Of a DNA stretch of 64,000 bases, positions 17,297 through 25,597 are shown in pieces. Position 1 is the first letter of the stretch; every line of letters begins with the position of its first letter. The stretch is from RYN-230 sp963768945 (lineage in GTDB: Bacteria; Actinomycetota; Actinomycetes; Streptosporangiales; Streptosporangiaceae): the NCBI GenBank assembly GCA_963768945.1, contig CAVYJW010000005.1:310001-374000 (forward strand), in the 5' to 3' direction. The notes below the pieces were generated by a model. It was not told the DNA's origin. It ran no database searches and worked only from the letters and a program-made list of their open reading frames with translations. The position numbers were made by a program, and so were the translations under genes.

Positions 17297-18715
17297 TCAG
17301 AGTCCCTCGATGGCGGGCAGCCGCCGCGCCTCGATCGCGTTGAGCAGCCGCTGGTAGTCCAGCTCGTTCTGCTCCGCGTAGGCCACCGCGAACTCCTCGA
17401 TGGCCCGGTCGAACCTGTCGCTGGAGCCCAGGTAGCCGGAGATCATCGTGGCCCGGCCGGTCCGGGCGTGCGCCCGGGACAGCGCCCAGCCGCACAGGCC
17501 CGCGTAGTAGGTGAGCTGCGGCGGGTCCATGGCCGGAACGTTCATCGCGCCCTTCATGTCACGCAGTTGCCGGACGTAGTACTCCCTCGGGTCGGCCCTA
17601 TCCACCTGGAGCCCGCTGGTCCAGCCCAGGAACGGGTCCGCCGCGGCCTGCATCATCCGCTCGCCGCGGACCACCCGCTCGCCCTGGTGCTTGTACTCGC
17701 TGGGCCCGGCGAAGGGGGCCAGGACCGACTCTTGAGCCTCCTTGAGCTGCAGGAACAGCGGCTCGTCCTGCCGCTCGCCGAGCAGCAGGAACACGAAGGC
17801 CTCGGTGCCGACCGAGCCGACCCCGACGACCTTGCGGGCGAAATCCCCGAAATAGTACCGGCGCAGCACCTCGCGGCGGTCCGCCTGCAGCGTCTCCTGG
17901 TACAGCCTGATCGCGCCGCGAAGCTCGTCGGCGATCACCGGCTCCTGCTCGATCCCGAAGCGGACAACCACTGGCGGGACGGGCTTGATCCGGTACTGGC
18001 CGTCCACCAGGTGGCAGAGCTTGTCCAGGGCCTGGACACTCGTGTGGCGATAGGCCTTGTGCACGTCCTCGTTGCGGCGCCGGATCGCCTTGCGCGACTG
18101 GACCGCGTCGAAGAGCTGGCAGACCTGGTCCACGTCGATCCGGGAATACCAGACGTCCAGGAACCGCATCTGGGCGAAGTTCTCCATCTCGGTGCGGTAC
18201 GTGTGCGCGCACCGGCGGACCGCCGTGCGGACTGACCGGGCGGCGAACCCGCTCTCCCGGGCGGCGACCGCCACGCTGGCGGCGAGCCGCTTCACGTCCC
18301 AGTCGAACGACGCGGGCAGCGTCTCGTCGAAGTCGTTCACGTCGAAGACCAGCCGCCGGTCCGGCGCCGCGAACATGCCGAAGTTCAGCAGGTGCGCGTC
18401 CCCGCAGGCCTGCACCCGGATGTCCGTGGTGGGCAGATGCGCCAGGTCCCAGGCCATCGGTGCGGCCGCGCCGCGGAAGTAGGCGAACGGGGAGGCGGCC
18501 ATCCGGCCGTGCCGGATCGGCACCAGGCCCGGTACCCGGCTCCTGGCCTGCTCCTCGAGGATCGTGACGGGATCCGGCCGGTCCGGCGACGGCGACCACT
18601 CAGCGTGACTGGACCTCGGCACGAACTTGCGCCGTTCCCGGCCCACCTGACGCCATTCTTCCGGCGTGAGGATCTCGTGCGCCTCGGACAGTACCCCCGG
18701 CGAAAGCTTGCCCAT
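17297..18715 (-). CDS. DUF2252 family protein
   Basis: A protein of about 472 residues with the DUF2252 pattern: RHGRMAASPFAYFRGAA, then GDAHLLNFGMF and FDVNDFDE. These resemble the catalytic and metal-binding motifs of protein-kinase-like phosphotransferases (HGD/N-type loop and DxD). Later features are VVGVGSVGTEAFVFLL and the ending AEQNELDYQRL, also typical. The family is widespread in actinobacteria, with no established biochemical role. The ATG at 18715 fits homologue N-termini. The gene is divergent from the pentapeptide gene, with a 100-bp shared promoter region. Confidence 0.85.
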   Translation of the reverse strand: MGKLSPGVLSEAHEILTPEEWRQVGRERRKFVPRSSHAEWSPSPDRPDPVTILEEQARSRVPGLVPIRHGRMAASPFAYFRGAAAPMAWDLAHLPTTDIRVQACGDAHLLNFGMFAAPDRRLVFDVNDFDETLPASFDWDVKRLAASVAVAARESGFAARSVRTAVRRCAHTYRTEMENFAQMRFLDVWYSRIDVDQVCQLFDAVQSRKAIRRRNEDVHKAYRHTSVQALDKLCHLVDGQYRIKPVPPVVVRFGIEQEPVIADELRGAIRLYQETLQADRREVLRRYYFGDFARKVVGVGSVGTEAFVFLLLGERQDEPLFLQLKEAQESVLAPFAGPSEYKHQGERVVRGERMMQAAADPFLGWTSGLQVDRADPREYYVRQLRDMKGAMNVPAMDPPQLTYYAGLCGWALSRAHARTGRATMISGYLGSSDRFDRAIEEFAVAYAEQNELDYQRLLNAIEARRLPAIEGL

Positions 18716-18815
18716 GCGTGTGGTCCCCCCCGGACGTCCCACGCAGGAGTCCCCTGCCGTCCTAAGACCCAGGGTATGTGGTGCCCTCCGGCCGCCCCGT
18801 CCGTAGGGTGGTCGG

Positions 18816-19457
18816 GTGCCCCGTGACCGCCTGGCCGACCTGCCGTACGCCGACACCCTGAGGCCGCACCACGGTGACCTGGCCGCCGACGGGGACTACG
18901 AGGGCGCCCACTTCGACGGGCTCGACCTCGACGCGCCGCAGGCCCCGGGCAGCCGGTTCATGGAATGCGCCTTCACGCGGGTCACCATGCAGGACGGACA
19001 GCTGCGCCGGGCCCGGTTCAACGACGTGTGGATGCGTGAGGTGCGGCTGACCGCGACCGAACTCACCGACAGCAACTGGATCCACGCGACCATCATCGGC
19101 TCGGTGGCCGCCGGGGTGATCGCCCACGGGTCGCGGCTGCGCCAGGTCACCTTCCGCGGCTGCAAGCTGCACGGAGTGAATTTCCGGGCGGCGACTCTCA
19201 CGGAGGTGACGTTCGAGGACTGCATGCTGCGCGAGGTGGACTTCGGCGGCGCCACCCTGCGGCGCTGCCAGTTCCCCGGCTCACAGCTCCATGACACGGA
19301 CTTCAGCCAGGTCACCCTGGACAAAGTGGACCTGCGGGGCGCGGAGCTGGGCATCATCATCACCCCGGGCGCCCTGAAGGGCGCGACGATCAGCTCCGCC
19401 CAGCTGGCGGAGCTGGCCCCGCTGCTCGCCGAGCACGTCGGGATTACCGTGGAGTGA
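18816..19457 (+). CDS. pentapeptide-repeat protein
   Basis: A 213-residue protein. From about residue 28 it follows the A(D/N)LxX pentapeptide rhythm, with a residue such as F, L or V at the centre of each five (GAHFD, GSRFMECAF, RARFNDV, HGVNFRAA, REVDFGG, HDTDFSQ, DKVDLRG). This builds a right-handed quadrilateral beta helix of some 30 turns' worth of units. Some relatives mimic DNA and protect gyrase from quinolones, but most have no known role, and nothing here argues for gyrase protection. The start is GTG 18816. Its 3' end overlaps the convergent next gene by 14 bases. Confidence 0.85.
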   Translation: MPRDRLADLPYADTLRPHHGDLAADGDYEGAHFDGLDLDAPQAPGSRFMECAFTRVTMQDGQLRRARFNDVWMREVRLTATELTDSNWIHATIIGSVAAGVIAHGSRLRQVTFRGCKLHGVNFRAATLTEVTFEDCMLREVDFGGATLRRCQFPGSQLHDTDFSQVTLDKVDLRGAELGIIITPGALKGATISSAQLAELAPLLAEHVGITVE

Positions 19458-19764
19458 CTTCCGCCATCCTGGACCAGTCGGTGCCCGGGATCGTGGTGTT
19501 GACGATCTGCGGCGTCTCGGCCGCGGCGTCGGGCGCCCAGGCCACGAACTTCTTGAAGTGGTCCGAGTTCACGTGGGCGGCGGCCGCGTCGTCCTGGAAC
19601 CCCTCGACCAGCACGAACTGGTTCGGGTTGTCCACGCTCCGCGACCACTCGAAGAAGATGTTGCCTGGCTCGGACCGGGTGCCCTGGGTGAACTCCTCCA
19701 CGTCGGCGAGCCAGTTGCCGCTGCGCTCAGGCTTGATGGTCCACTTGACGACGATGAAGATCAT
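19444..19764 (-). CDS. antibiotic biosynthesis monooxygenase (ABM)/YgiN-like protein
   Basis: About 106 residues with a ferredoxin-like ABM fold: MIFIVVKWTIKPE strand, helix with FTQGTRSEPGNIFFEW, then FVLVEGFQDDAAAAHVNSDHF, with the conserved His near the helix end. Such dimers act as cofactor-free monooxygenases or quinol oxidases. The ATG at 19764 is chosen because AAGGGGG lies seven bases upstream; a longer reading from 19782 is less likely. The stop region overlaps the pentapeptide gene tail to tail. Confidence 0.82.
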   Translation of the reverse strand: MIFIVVKWTIKPERSGNWLADVEEFTQGTRSEPGNIFFEWSRSVDNPNQFVLVEGFQDDAAAAHVNSDHFKKFVAWAPDAAAETPQIVNTTIPGTDWSRMAEVTPR

Positions 19765-20013
19765 TAATGCCCCCTTCGGCATCGATCACGGCACAGCCCG
19801 CGCCGGGACGGGTCGCAACGGGTCAGCCTGATCCTACGAGCGGGGAGCCGGGCCGCAGTCTCAGGCTGCGACGTTCGCCTCGGCCGGGCGCAGGGATCAT
19901 CGAGCGCCCTGTGGCTAACCGAGCAAGACGGGTGGTCACCACGTTCCCCGGCAGATGTGCGCCCGGTCACGCGCCCGATCACCGGATCGATCACCGGCCG
20001 CCGAGCACCGGGG

Positions 20014-20475
20014 TCAGGCCAGGCGCGCGGGGAACCCGCCGGTGGCGATGGGCCCCCACCGTTCGATCGTGACCCGGATCAGTGACTTCCCCTGGCGCCG
20101 CATCGCGGCCCGGTACTCGTCCCAGTCGTCATGCTCGCCCGCGATAGACCGGAAGTAGTCCACCAGCGGCTCGAGTGCTTCGGGCAGGTCAAGAACCTCG
20201 GCGGTGCCGCTGAGCTGTACCCAGGCTCCGCCGAAATCGTCCGACAGCACCAGCACGTCAACTTGCGGGTGACGGCGGGCATTGTGCGTCTTGGCCCGTT
20301 CCGGGTAGGTCGCGATCACGACCCGGCCCTCGTCGTCCAGTCCCGCCGTGACCGGGGAGAGCTGGACGGTCCCGTCCCGTTTGGTGGTGACCAGCACCAC
20401 GTGGTGCCGGCTGCGGACGAAGTCCAGCATGTCCTCACGCCCGACGGCGTCGGCGGTGGCTATCTGGGGGCTCAT
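20014..20475 (-). CDS. PPOX-class F420-dependent oxidoreductase
   Basis: A 153-residue split-barrel flavin/F420-binding protein. Features are LVTTKRDGTVQLSPVTAGLDDEGRVVIAT, a basic KTHNARRHPQVDVLVL segment and DYFRSIAGEHDDWDEYRAAM, as in the TIGR03618-type PPOX proteins of actinobacteria. These use reduced F420 to reduce small substrates such as biliverdin or heterocycles; the substrate here is unknown. It ends with RWGPIATGGFPAR. It is divergent from the MaoC-like gene, with about 75 bases between the starts. Confidence 0.82.
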   Translation of the reverse strand: MSPQIATADAVGREDMLDFVRSRHHVVLVTTKRDGTVQLSPVTAGLDDEGRVVIATYPERAKTHNARRHPQVDVLVLSDDFGGAWVQLSGTAEVLDLPEALEPLVDYFRSIAGEHDDWDEYRAAMRRQGKSLIRVTIERWGPIATGGFPARLA

Positions 20476-20550
20476 GGCGTCCTCGGCATGACGACCATCG
20501 TACGGGGCCGTCGCTCGTGAGGGCCGGCGCCGCATGCCATGCTGGCCACC

Positions 20551-21081
20551 ATGTCCCAGCCTGACCTGCGCGCCGTGCCAACCCGAACCCTGAGCACCAG
20601 TGATTTCACAGTTCCCCGTGAAGACCGTTATTTCGAGGACTACCTCCCGGGCGCGGTCTACGAGTACGGGTACCTGACCGTCACCGAGCCGGAGATCCTC
20701 GAGTTTGCCAGGCGGTTCGACCCGCAGCCCATCCACACCGACCCCGGGTTCGCCGCGGGCGGGCCGTTCGGCGGCCTGATCGCCAGCGGCTGGCACACGG
20801 CGAGCATGATGATGCGGCTGTTCGTTGATCACTACCTGTCCCAGGTGGCCAGCCTGGCCTCGCCCGGCATCGACGAGCTGCGCTGGCCTGCCCCGGTACG
20901 GCCCGGTGATCAGCTGCGGCTGCGGACCACGATCGTGGAGGCCCGCCCGTCACGCTCCAGGACCGACCGCGGGCTGGTGCGCACCAAGGGCGAGCTCGTC
21001 AATCAGGACGACCGGATCGCGCTGGACCTGGTGGCCATGAATCTGCTAGGCCGGCGCGAACCCGGCGATCAGTTGCCATAA
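20551..21081 (+). CDS. MaoC-like hydratase (hot-dog fold)
   Basis: About 176 residues with the MaoC/R-hydratase signature: EDYLPGAVYEYGYLTVTE, then FDPQPIHTDP carrying the catalytic Asp and His, and FGGLIASGWHTASMMM. This family hydrates 2-enoyl-CoA esters or acts in polyketide and fatty-acid metabolism. The start is uncertain among ATG 20539, ATG 20551 and others because no clear ribosome site is visible. The next gene begins eight bases after the stop, so the two are probably co-transcribed. Confidence 0.85.
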   Translation: MSQPDLRAVPTRTLSTSDFTVPREDRYFEDYLPGAVYEYGYLTVTEPEILEFARRFDPQPIHTDPGFAAGGPFGGLIASGWHTASMMMRLFVDHYLSQVASLASPGIDELRWPAPVRPGDQLRLRTTIVEARPSRSRTDRGLVRTKGELVNQDDRIALDLVAMNLLGRREPGDQLP

Positions 21082-21088
21082 TCGCCGG

Positions 21089-21826
21089 ATGACCGCGAGC
21101 CGCCCGACGATCGTCGCCACCAGCATCGGCTTCTGGCCTGCCGGGCATGGGCCGATGGACTTCCGTCTCGGTCCCTCGTACGCCTACGCGGCGACCCTGG
21201 CCCGGGCGGCCGACAGCCCCCGCGTCTGCCTGGTCAGCACGGCCGTCGGGGATGCGCCGGAATGGCTGGCCGCGATGTACTCGGCCTTCGGCCGGGCCGG
21301 GTGGCGGCCCAGCCACCTGGCCCTGTTCCCGGAGCCCAACGTCCCTGACATCACCGGGCACCTGCTGGCGCAGGACCTGGTGTGGGTGACCGGCGGCAGC
21401 GTGGCGAACCTCCTGGCGTTGTGGCGGCTGCACAGCGTCGATCGGGCCATGCGCGCGGCCTGGGAGGCCGGGGTCGTGCTGATGGGCGTGTCCGCCGGGT
21501 CGCTGTGCTGGTTCACGGGCGGCACGACCGACTCCTTCGGCCTGCCGCTGCGCCCGGTGACCAACGGCCTCGGCTTCCTGCCCTACTCCAACAGCCCGCA
21601 CCACGACGCCGAGGAGCAGCGGCGGCCGGCCATTCACCGGCTGATCGGGGACGGGACGCTGCCCGAGGGCTACGCCACGGATAACGGCACCGGGCTGGTC
21701 TTCGAGGGTATCGACCTGGTGGACTGCATCACCGAGGTCGAGGGCGCGAGTACCTGGCACATCACCCGCCGCCCAGACGGAACCGTCGAGGAAACCGCCC
21801 TCCCCAGCCGCCTCCTCCCCTCCTGA
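21089..21826 (+). CDS. peptidase E-like protein (family S51)
   Basis: A 245-residue class I glutamine-amidotransferase-fold peptidase. The nucleophile elbow is GVSAGSLCWF with Ser, preceded by WVTGGSVANLLALW, and followed by LGFLPYSNSPHHD with a conserved His. S51 peptidases remove N-terminal Asp from dipeptides (peptidase E) or degrade cyanophycin (cyanophycinase). The length fits the short peptidase-E-like branch. It follows the MaoC gene closely. It lacks a signal peptide and should be cytoplasmic. Confidence 0.85.
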   Translation: MTASRPTIVATSIGFWPAGHGPMDFRLGPSYAYAATLARAADSPRVCLVSTAVGDAPEWLAAMYSAFGRAGWRPSHLALFPEPNVPDITGHLLAQDLVWVTGGSVANLLALWRLHSVDRAMRAAWEAGVVLMGVSAGSLCWFTGGTTDSFGLPLRPVTNGLGFLPYSNSPHHDAEEQRRPAIHRLIGDGTLPEGYATDNGTGLVFEGIDLVDCITEVEGASTWHITRRPDGTVEETALPSRLLPS

Positions 21827-21835
21827 CCCGGCCCG

Positions 21836-21900
21836 CCCAGCCCTGGCCCGCCCAGCCCCGGCTTCACCCAGCCCGGCTTCACCCAGCCCGGCTTCGCCCT
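21836..21900. repeat. short tandem repeats between the peptidase and trpS
   Basis: Units of the type CCCAGCCCGGCTTCA recur between the convergent S51 and trpS genes. The arrangement is imperfect, with no conserved spacers. Confidence 0.7.
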
Positions 21901-21924
21901 TTCAGCCCGCACCCCGGGATGGGA

Positions 21925-23010
21925 TTAGTAGCGAGTGTGCATGAGGGCCTGGACGTCGGACAGGGTCTGGCGGGCCAGCGCGCGGGCCCGCTCGTTACCG
22001 TCGGCCAGCACCTGACGCAGGTAGCCGGGGTCGGCCGCGAACTCACGCCGCCGAGCCCGGATCGGGTGCAGCCGTTCGTTGAGCGCGTCGGTGATCAGCC
22101 GTTTCAACGCGGCTGCGCCGCCGTCACCCACCTCGGCGGCGACCTGCTCCGGGCTGGTCTCCAAGCACAGCCCGCCGAGCTGCACGAGGTTGGCGACGGC
22201 CGGGCGGGACTCCGGCTCGTAGGTGATCGTGCGCTGGCCGTCGGTCCGGGCAGCACGGATGAGCCGCGCGGTCTCGTCTTCGCCCGCGGCCAGCGCGATG
22301 GCGTTGCCCCGGCTCTTGCTCATCTTCTGGCCGTCGGTTCCGAGCAGCAGCGGGGCGCCGCTGAGCAGGGCGTCCGGAGCGGTGAAGTACGGCTCCCGGG
22401 GGCAGTAGCGATCGTTGAAGCGCCGCGCGATAGTGCGGGTCAGTTCCAGGTGCGGAAGCTGGTCCTTGCCCACCGGGACCAGGTTGGCGTGGCAGAAAAG
22501 GATGTCGGCTGCCTGATGGACCGGGTAGGTGAACATCAGCGCGCTCATCGACGAACCGCCTGCCGCCGCGAACTCCTCCTTCACGGTCGGGTTCCGGCCC
22601 ACCTCCGCCACGCTGACCAGGCTGAGGAAGGGGATCAGCAACTGGTTCAGCGCCTCGATCTGACTGTGCGCGAAGATCGTGGCCCGCCGCGGGTCGATGC
22701 CGACCGCCAGGTAGTCGGCGACCAGGCCGAGCACGTCGGCAGGCAGCGATTCGGGGGCGTCCCGGTCGGTGATGGTCTGGTAGTCGGCGATGAGCACCAT
22801 GACCTCGACGCCGAGATCCTGCAGGCGGACCCGGTTGAGCAGGGTGCCGAACAGGTGGCCGACGTGCAGCGGGCCGGTGGGCCGGTCGCCGGTGAGCACC
22901 CGGAACCGGCCGGGATCCTCCTGGATCGCGGCGTCGAGGGCGGCACTGCGCTGGCGGGCCGCCTGCAGCGAGGATGCCTGCTCCTGGCCGGGAATCGGCC
23001 CGGGCTGCAC
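21925..23010 (-). CDS. trpS: tryptophanyl-tRNA synthetase
   Basis: A 361-residue class I aminoacyl-tRNA synthetase that charges tRNA-Trp. The HIGH-type motif is in TGDRPTGPLHVGHLFG and KMSKS is in GTDGQKMSKSRGN. The sequence GSSMSALMFTYPVHQAADIL is the tryptophan-pocket region of bacterial TrpRS. Length matches the family. The GTG at 23010 is the only sensible start, but no clear ribosome site precedes it. The roughly 640-base region upstream is full of repeats and hairpins (see the separate entry), so leader control is possible. Many actinomycetes carry two TrpRS enzymes; I cannot tell which this is. Confidence 0.92.
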   Translation of the reverse strand: MQPGPIPGQEQASSLQAARQRSAALDAAIQEDPGRFRVLTGDRPTGPLHVGHLFGTLLNRVRLQDLGVEVMVLIADYQTITDRDAPESLPADVLGLVADYLAVGIDPRRATIFAHSQIEALNQLLIPFLSLVSVAEVGRNPTVKEEFAAAGGSSMSALMFTYPVHQAADILFCHANLVPVGKDQLPHLELTRTIARRFNDRYCPREPYFTAPDALLSGAPLLLGTDGQKMSKSRGNAIALAAGEDETARLIRAARTDGQRTITYEPESRPAVANLVQLGGLCLETSPEQVAAEVGDGGAAALKRLITDALNERLHPIRARRREFAADPGYLRQVLADGNERARALARQTLSDVQALMHTRY

Positions 23011-23212
23011 TGAGCCGGCAGGGCCTCAGCCGGCAGGGCCTGAGCCGGCAGGGATGGGCCGGGCACGGCCTGGGCTGCAGGGGACTGGACTGGCAGGGCA
23101 TGGGCTGGCACGGCCTGGGCTGGCAGGCGGGGCAGGAGTGAGCACAGTACTGGCAGGCACGGGGCCTCCTGGGGAACAGGCCTCCAGCCGCGACCAGCCC
23201 GTAACACGAAAC

Positions 23213-23233
23213 TGGCCCGCCAGAGGCGGGCCA
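23213..23233 (-). promoter_or_regulatory. candidate attenuator hairpin in the trpS leader
   Basis: TGGCCCGCC, loop AGA and GGCGGGCCA form a perfect 9-bp stem about 200 bases upstream of trpS. On the trpS strand it overlaps a short reading frame (ATG at 23234) whose fifth codon is TGG. The stem is not followed by a T-run. A role in tryptophan-dependent control is only inferred. Confidence 0.35.
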
Positions 23234-23416
23234 TCGAACGCACGAGATAGCTACCGCCCTACCGCGGCCGCCACCACCCCATGCATCGCGTCACCCTTCC
23301 ATGCTAACCGGAACCCGCGCCGCCTGCGGTCATCCCCGGCCGCCGGGCTGGGCGCTCCTTCCGGGCCTGGATTCGCACCACGGGCACCGTGGGTCACATT
23401 GATCATGGGCAACGTC

Positions 23417-23490
23417 CCACATATCATCCGAAACGCGCGGTTTTCCGGGGTGTTTTGTCCGTTTCGGCGCACGTTTCGGATGAAATGTGG
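23417..23490. promoter_or_regulatory. 19-bp near-perfect inverted repeat, candidate operator
   Basis: CCACATATCATCCGAAACG (23417-23435) pairs with 23472-23490 at 18 of 19 positions, with a 36-base spacer. GTTTCGG occurs twice in the right part (23461 and 23473). It sits in the only AT-rich tract between the divergent trpS and epimerase genes, consistent with a regulator site or cruciform. Confidence 0.55.
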
Positions 23491-23651
23491 ACGGGAGGGG
23501 CCGGTGTTACTAGCGGGACTAGAGCGCTGCGGCCGGGGGACTTGAGGGCTGGGAGGACTTGAGGGTTGGGGGACTTGAGGGCCGGGGGTGCGGGGCGGGG
23601 GTGCGGGCCGTCGGAGCGGGGCGGGGGTGCGGGGCGGGGTACGGTGCCGGA

Positions 23652-24803
23652 GTGGAACGCGCGGTCATCTTCGGCGGAACCGGGGCGATCGGGCGGGCGA
23701 CCGCCCGGCGGCTGCTGGCGGCGGGCTGGTCCGTGGACGTCACCGGGCGCGATCCGGCCCGGATGCCGCCGGACATCACCGGGGCGGGCGGCCGGTTCAT
23801 CGCCGCGGACCGGAGCGAGCCCGCGCGGGTGCGGGCCGTGTTCGGGAACGGCGCGGACCTGCTGGTCGACTGCGTCTGCTACACCGCCCGGGACGCCGCA
23901 GGCCTCCTGCCCCTGGCCCGGAACGCCGCGTCCACCGTCATGATCTCCAGCAAAGCCGTGTACGTCGACGACGCCGGCCGCCACTCCAATTCGCCCGTCA
24001 AACCCGACTTCGGCGGCCCGGTCCGGGAAGACCAGCCCACGGTGGCCGCCGGTGACGGCGACTACCGGACCCGGGAGGGGTACCCGGCGAACAAGGTTGC
24101 GGCCGAGCACGTGCTGCTGGACAGCGGGGCGCCTGTCACCGTGCTGCGCCCTTCCAAGATCCACGGCCCCGGGTCACGGCAGCCCCGGGAGTGGATATTC
24201 GTCAAGCGCGCGCTGGACCGGCGGCTCGTGCTGCTGCTGGCCCACCGGGGCGCCGGCGTGGACCACCCGACGGCGGCCGCCAACCTCGCCGCGCTCATCG
24301 AGCTGGCCGCGGGCCGGCCGGGACGGCGCATCCTCAATGCCGCCGATCCGGACGCGCCCAGCGCTCTGGAGATCTCCCGGGTCATCGCCCGCTACCTCGG
24401 GCACACCTGGGAGGAAGTGCTGCTGGACGGCCGGGACCCGGCCGCGGCCGGGCTGGGCCGCACCCCCTGGGACAGGCCGCACCCTTTCGTGCTCGACATG
24501 ACCGCCGCCGCCGCCAGGCTCGGCTACGTCCCGGCCGGCGACTACGCCGCCACGGTGGCCGCCGAGGTGGACTGGCTCGTCGCCGCGGACCGGGGCGGGG
24601 CGGACGCGGACCTCATCCCGGGTCCGGATGACAGTTACTTCGCGCCGTTGCTGGACTACGCGGCCGAGGACCGCTGGCTGGCCGACCAGCGGATAGCCGA
24701 CAGCAGGATGGCCGGCCCCGGCGCGGCCAGAGATGCCCGGCCCCAGCACGCCCGGCCCCGGCACGGCCGCCCCGGCGCCCCAGGGATGCCCGGCCCCGGA
24801 TGA
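23652..24803 (+). CDS. NAD-dependent epimerase/dehydratase family protein
   Basis: About 383 residues of the extended short-chain dehydrogenase fold. The dinucleotide motif is AVIFGGTGAIGRATARRL, the serine region is VMISSKAVYVDD, and the Tyr-Lys pair appears as YPANKVAAEHVL (Y-x3-K). A sugar-nucleotide or related substrate is expected but not identifiable. After about residue 340 the sequence becomes low-complexity (Arg/His/Pro/Gly: RPQHARPRHGRPGAP), a non-conserved tail. The GTG at 23652 starts directly at the first strand; the ribosome site is weak. It is followed within 14 bases by the RibD-like gene, suggesting an operon. Confidence 0.83.
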   Translation: MERAVIFGGTGAIGRATARRLLAAGWSVDVTGRDPARMPPDITGAGGRFIAADRSEPARVRAVFGNGADLLVDCVCYTARDAAGLLPLARNAASTVMISSKAVYVDDAGRHSNSPVKPDFGGPVREDQPTVAAGDGDYRTREGYPANKVAAEHVLLDSGAPVTVLRPSKIHGPGSRQPREWIFVKRALDRRLVLLLAHRGAGVDHPTAAANLAALIELAAGRPGRRILNAADPDAPSALEISRVIARYLGHTWEEVLLDGRDPAAAGLGRTPWDRPHPFVLDMTAAAARLGYVPAGDYAATVAAEVDWLVAADRGGADADLIPGPDDSYFAPLLDYAAEDRWLADQRIADSRMAGPGAARDARPQHARPRHGRPGAPGMPGPG

Positions 24804-24817
24804 GGGAGTAAGCCACC

Positions 24818-25585
24818 ATGAGCCGAATGCGGATGCTGGAGCCCGGCCCGTGGATCGAAGATCCGCTGGAACCGTATGCGCAGGTCAAACGGTCGCGGCC
24901 GGATGGCCGCTGCTGGGTGATGGCGCACATGGTCAGCGGCCTGGACGGCTCGGCCGCGATCGGTGGCCGCGTCGGTGGCCTGTCCACTGCGCCCGATGCG
25001 GAACTGTTCCGGCTGATGCGCGCGCTGGCCGACGTGGTGCTGGTCGGGGCGCAGACGGTCCGGGCGGAGCGCTACGGGCCGGTGCGGCTGCCGCCGGAGC
25101 GGGCCGCGGCGCGGGTGGCGGCCGGGCGGCCGGCCACGCCGCCGCTCGCCGTGATCAGCAAATCGCTCAGCCTGGACTGGTCGGCCCGGGCCTTCACGGA
25201 CGCGCCACCCGGCGCCCGGACCCTCGTGATCACCTGCGCGGCCGCGGATCCGCAACGCCTCGACCAGGCCCGGCAGGTGGCGGACGTCATCGTGGCCGGG
25301 GAGGATCGGGTCAACCCGGGCCTGGCCCTGCAGCGGCTGGCCGGGCAGGGTTACCGGGTCGTGCTCTGCGAAGGCGGCCCTACCTGGCTGGGCGAACTGG
25401 TCGCCGCCGGGCTCGTGGACGAGCTCTGCCTGACCCTGGCCCCGCTGATGGGCGGGGACCCGCTGCCGGTGGCGGTCGCGCCCCCGGGCGCCCCGCTGGC
25501 GCGCTTCGCACTGCGGCACGTGCTGTGCAGCGAGGGCGATGACACGCTGTTCCTGCGCTACGAGCGAGGTACCGATGGCCCGTGA
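24818..25585 (+). CDS. RibD C-terminal domain (pyrimidine reductase-like) protein
   Basis: A 255-residue protein of the RibD_C/dihydrofolate reductase fold. It shows VMAHMVSGLDGSAAIGGRVGG, LFRLMRALADVVLVGAQTVRAERYGP and CEGGPTWLGELVAAGLVDELCLTLAP, which are family signatures including the GGP nucleotide loop. Free-standing actinobacterial homologues such as Rv2671 of M. tuberculosis bind NADPH and can act in riboflavin or folate reduction. The deaminase half of RibD is absent. It is probably co-transcribed with the preceding epimerase-like gene. Confidence 0.85.
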   Translation: MSRMRMLEPGPWIEDPLEPYAQVKRSRPDGRCWVMAHMVSGLDGSAAIGGRVGGLSTAPDAELFRLMRALADVVLVGAQTVRAERYGPVRLPPERAAARVAAGRPATPPLAVISKSLSLDWSARAFTDAPPGARTLVITCAAADPQRLDQARQVADVIVAGEDRVNPGLALQRLAGQGYRVVLCEGGPTWLGELVAAGLVDELCLTLAPLMGGDPLPVAVAPPGAPLARFALRHVLCSEGDDTLFLRYERGTDGP

Positions 25586-25597
25586 ACGGGCATCACA

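Larger units (their letters stand above)
23011..23651. other. 641-bp intergenic region with repeats and inverted repeats
   Basis: From left to right it holds GGCAGGGCCTgAGCC-type tandem repeats (23020-23135), a 9-bp perfect hairpin (23213-23233), an AT-richer tract with a 19-bp inverted repeat (23417-23490), and GGACTTGAGGGCYGGG and GGGGTGCGGGGC repeats (23530-23640). Open frames crossing it show no family resemblance. Confidence 0.75.

Noticed and set aside
18816..19457. Quinolone-resistance Qnr/MfpA function for the pentapeptide protein
   Set aside because: The repeat fold alone does not show gyrase binding, and no supporting context is seen.
23234..23234. Classic Trp leader peptide for trpS attenuation
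   Set aside because: The frame starting here has only isolated Trp codons and no nearby stop, unlike known Trp-rich leader peptides.
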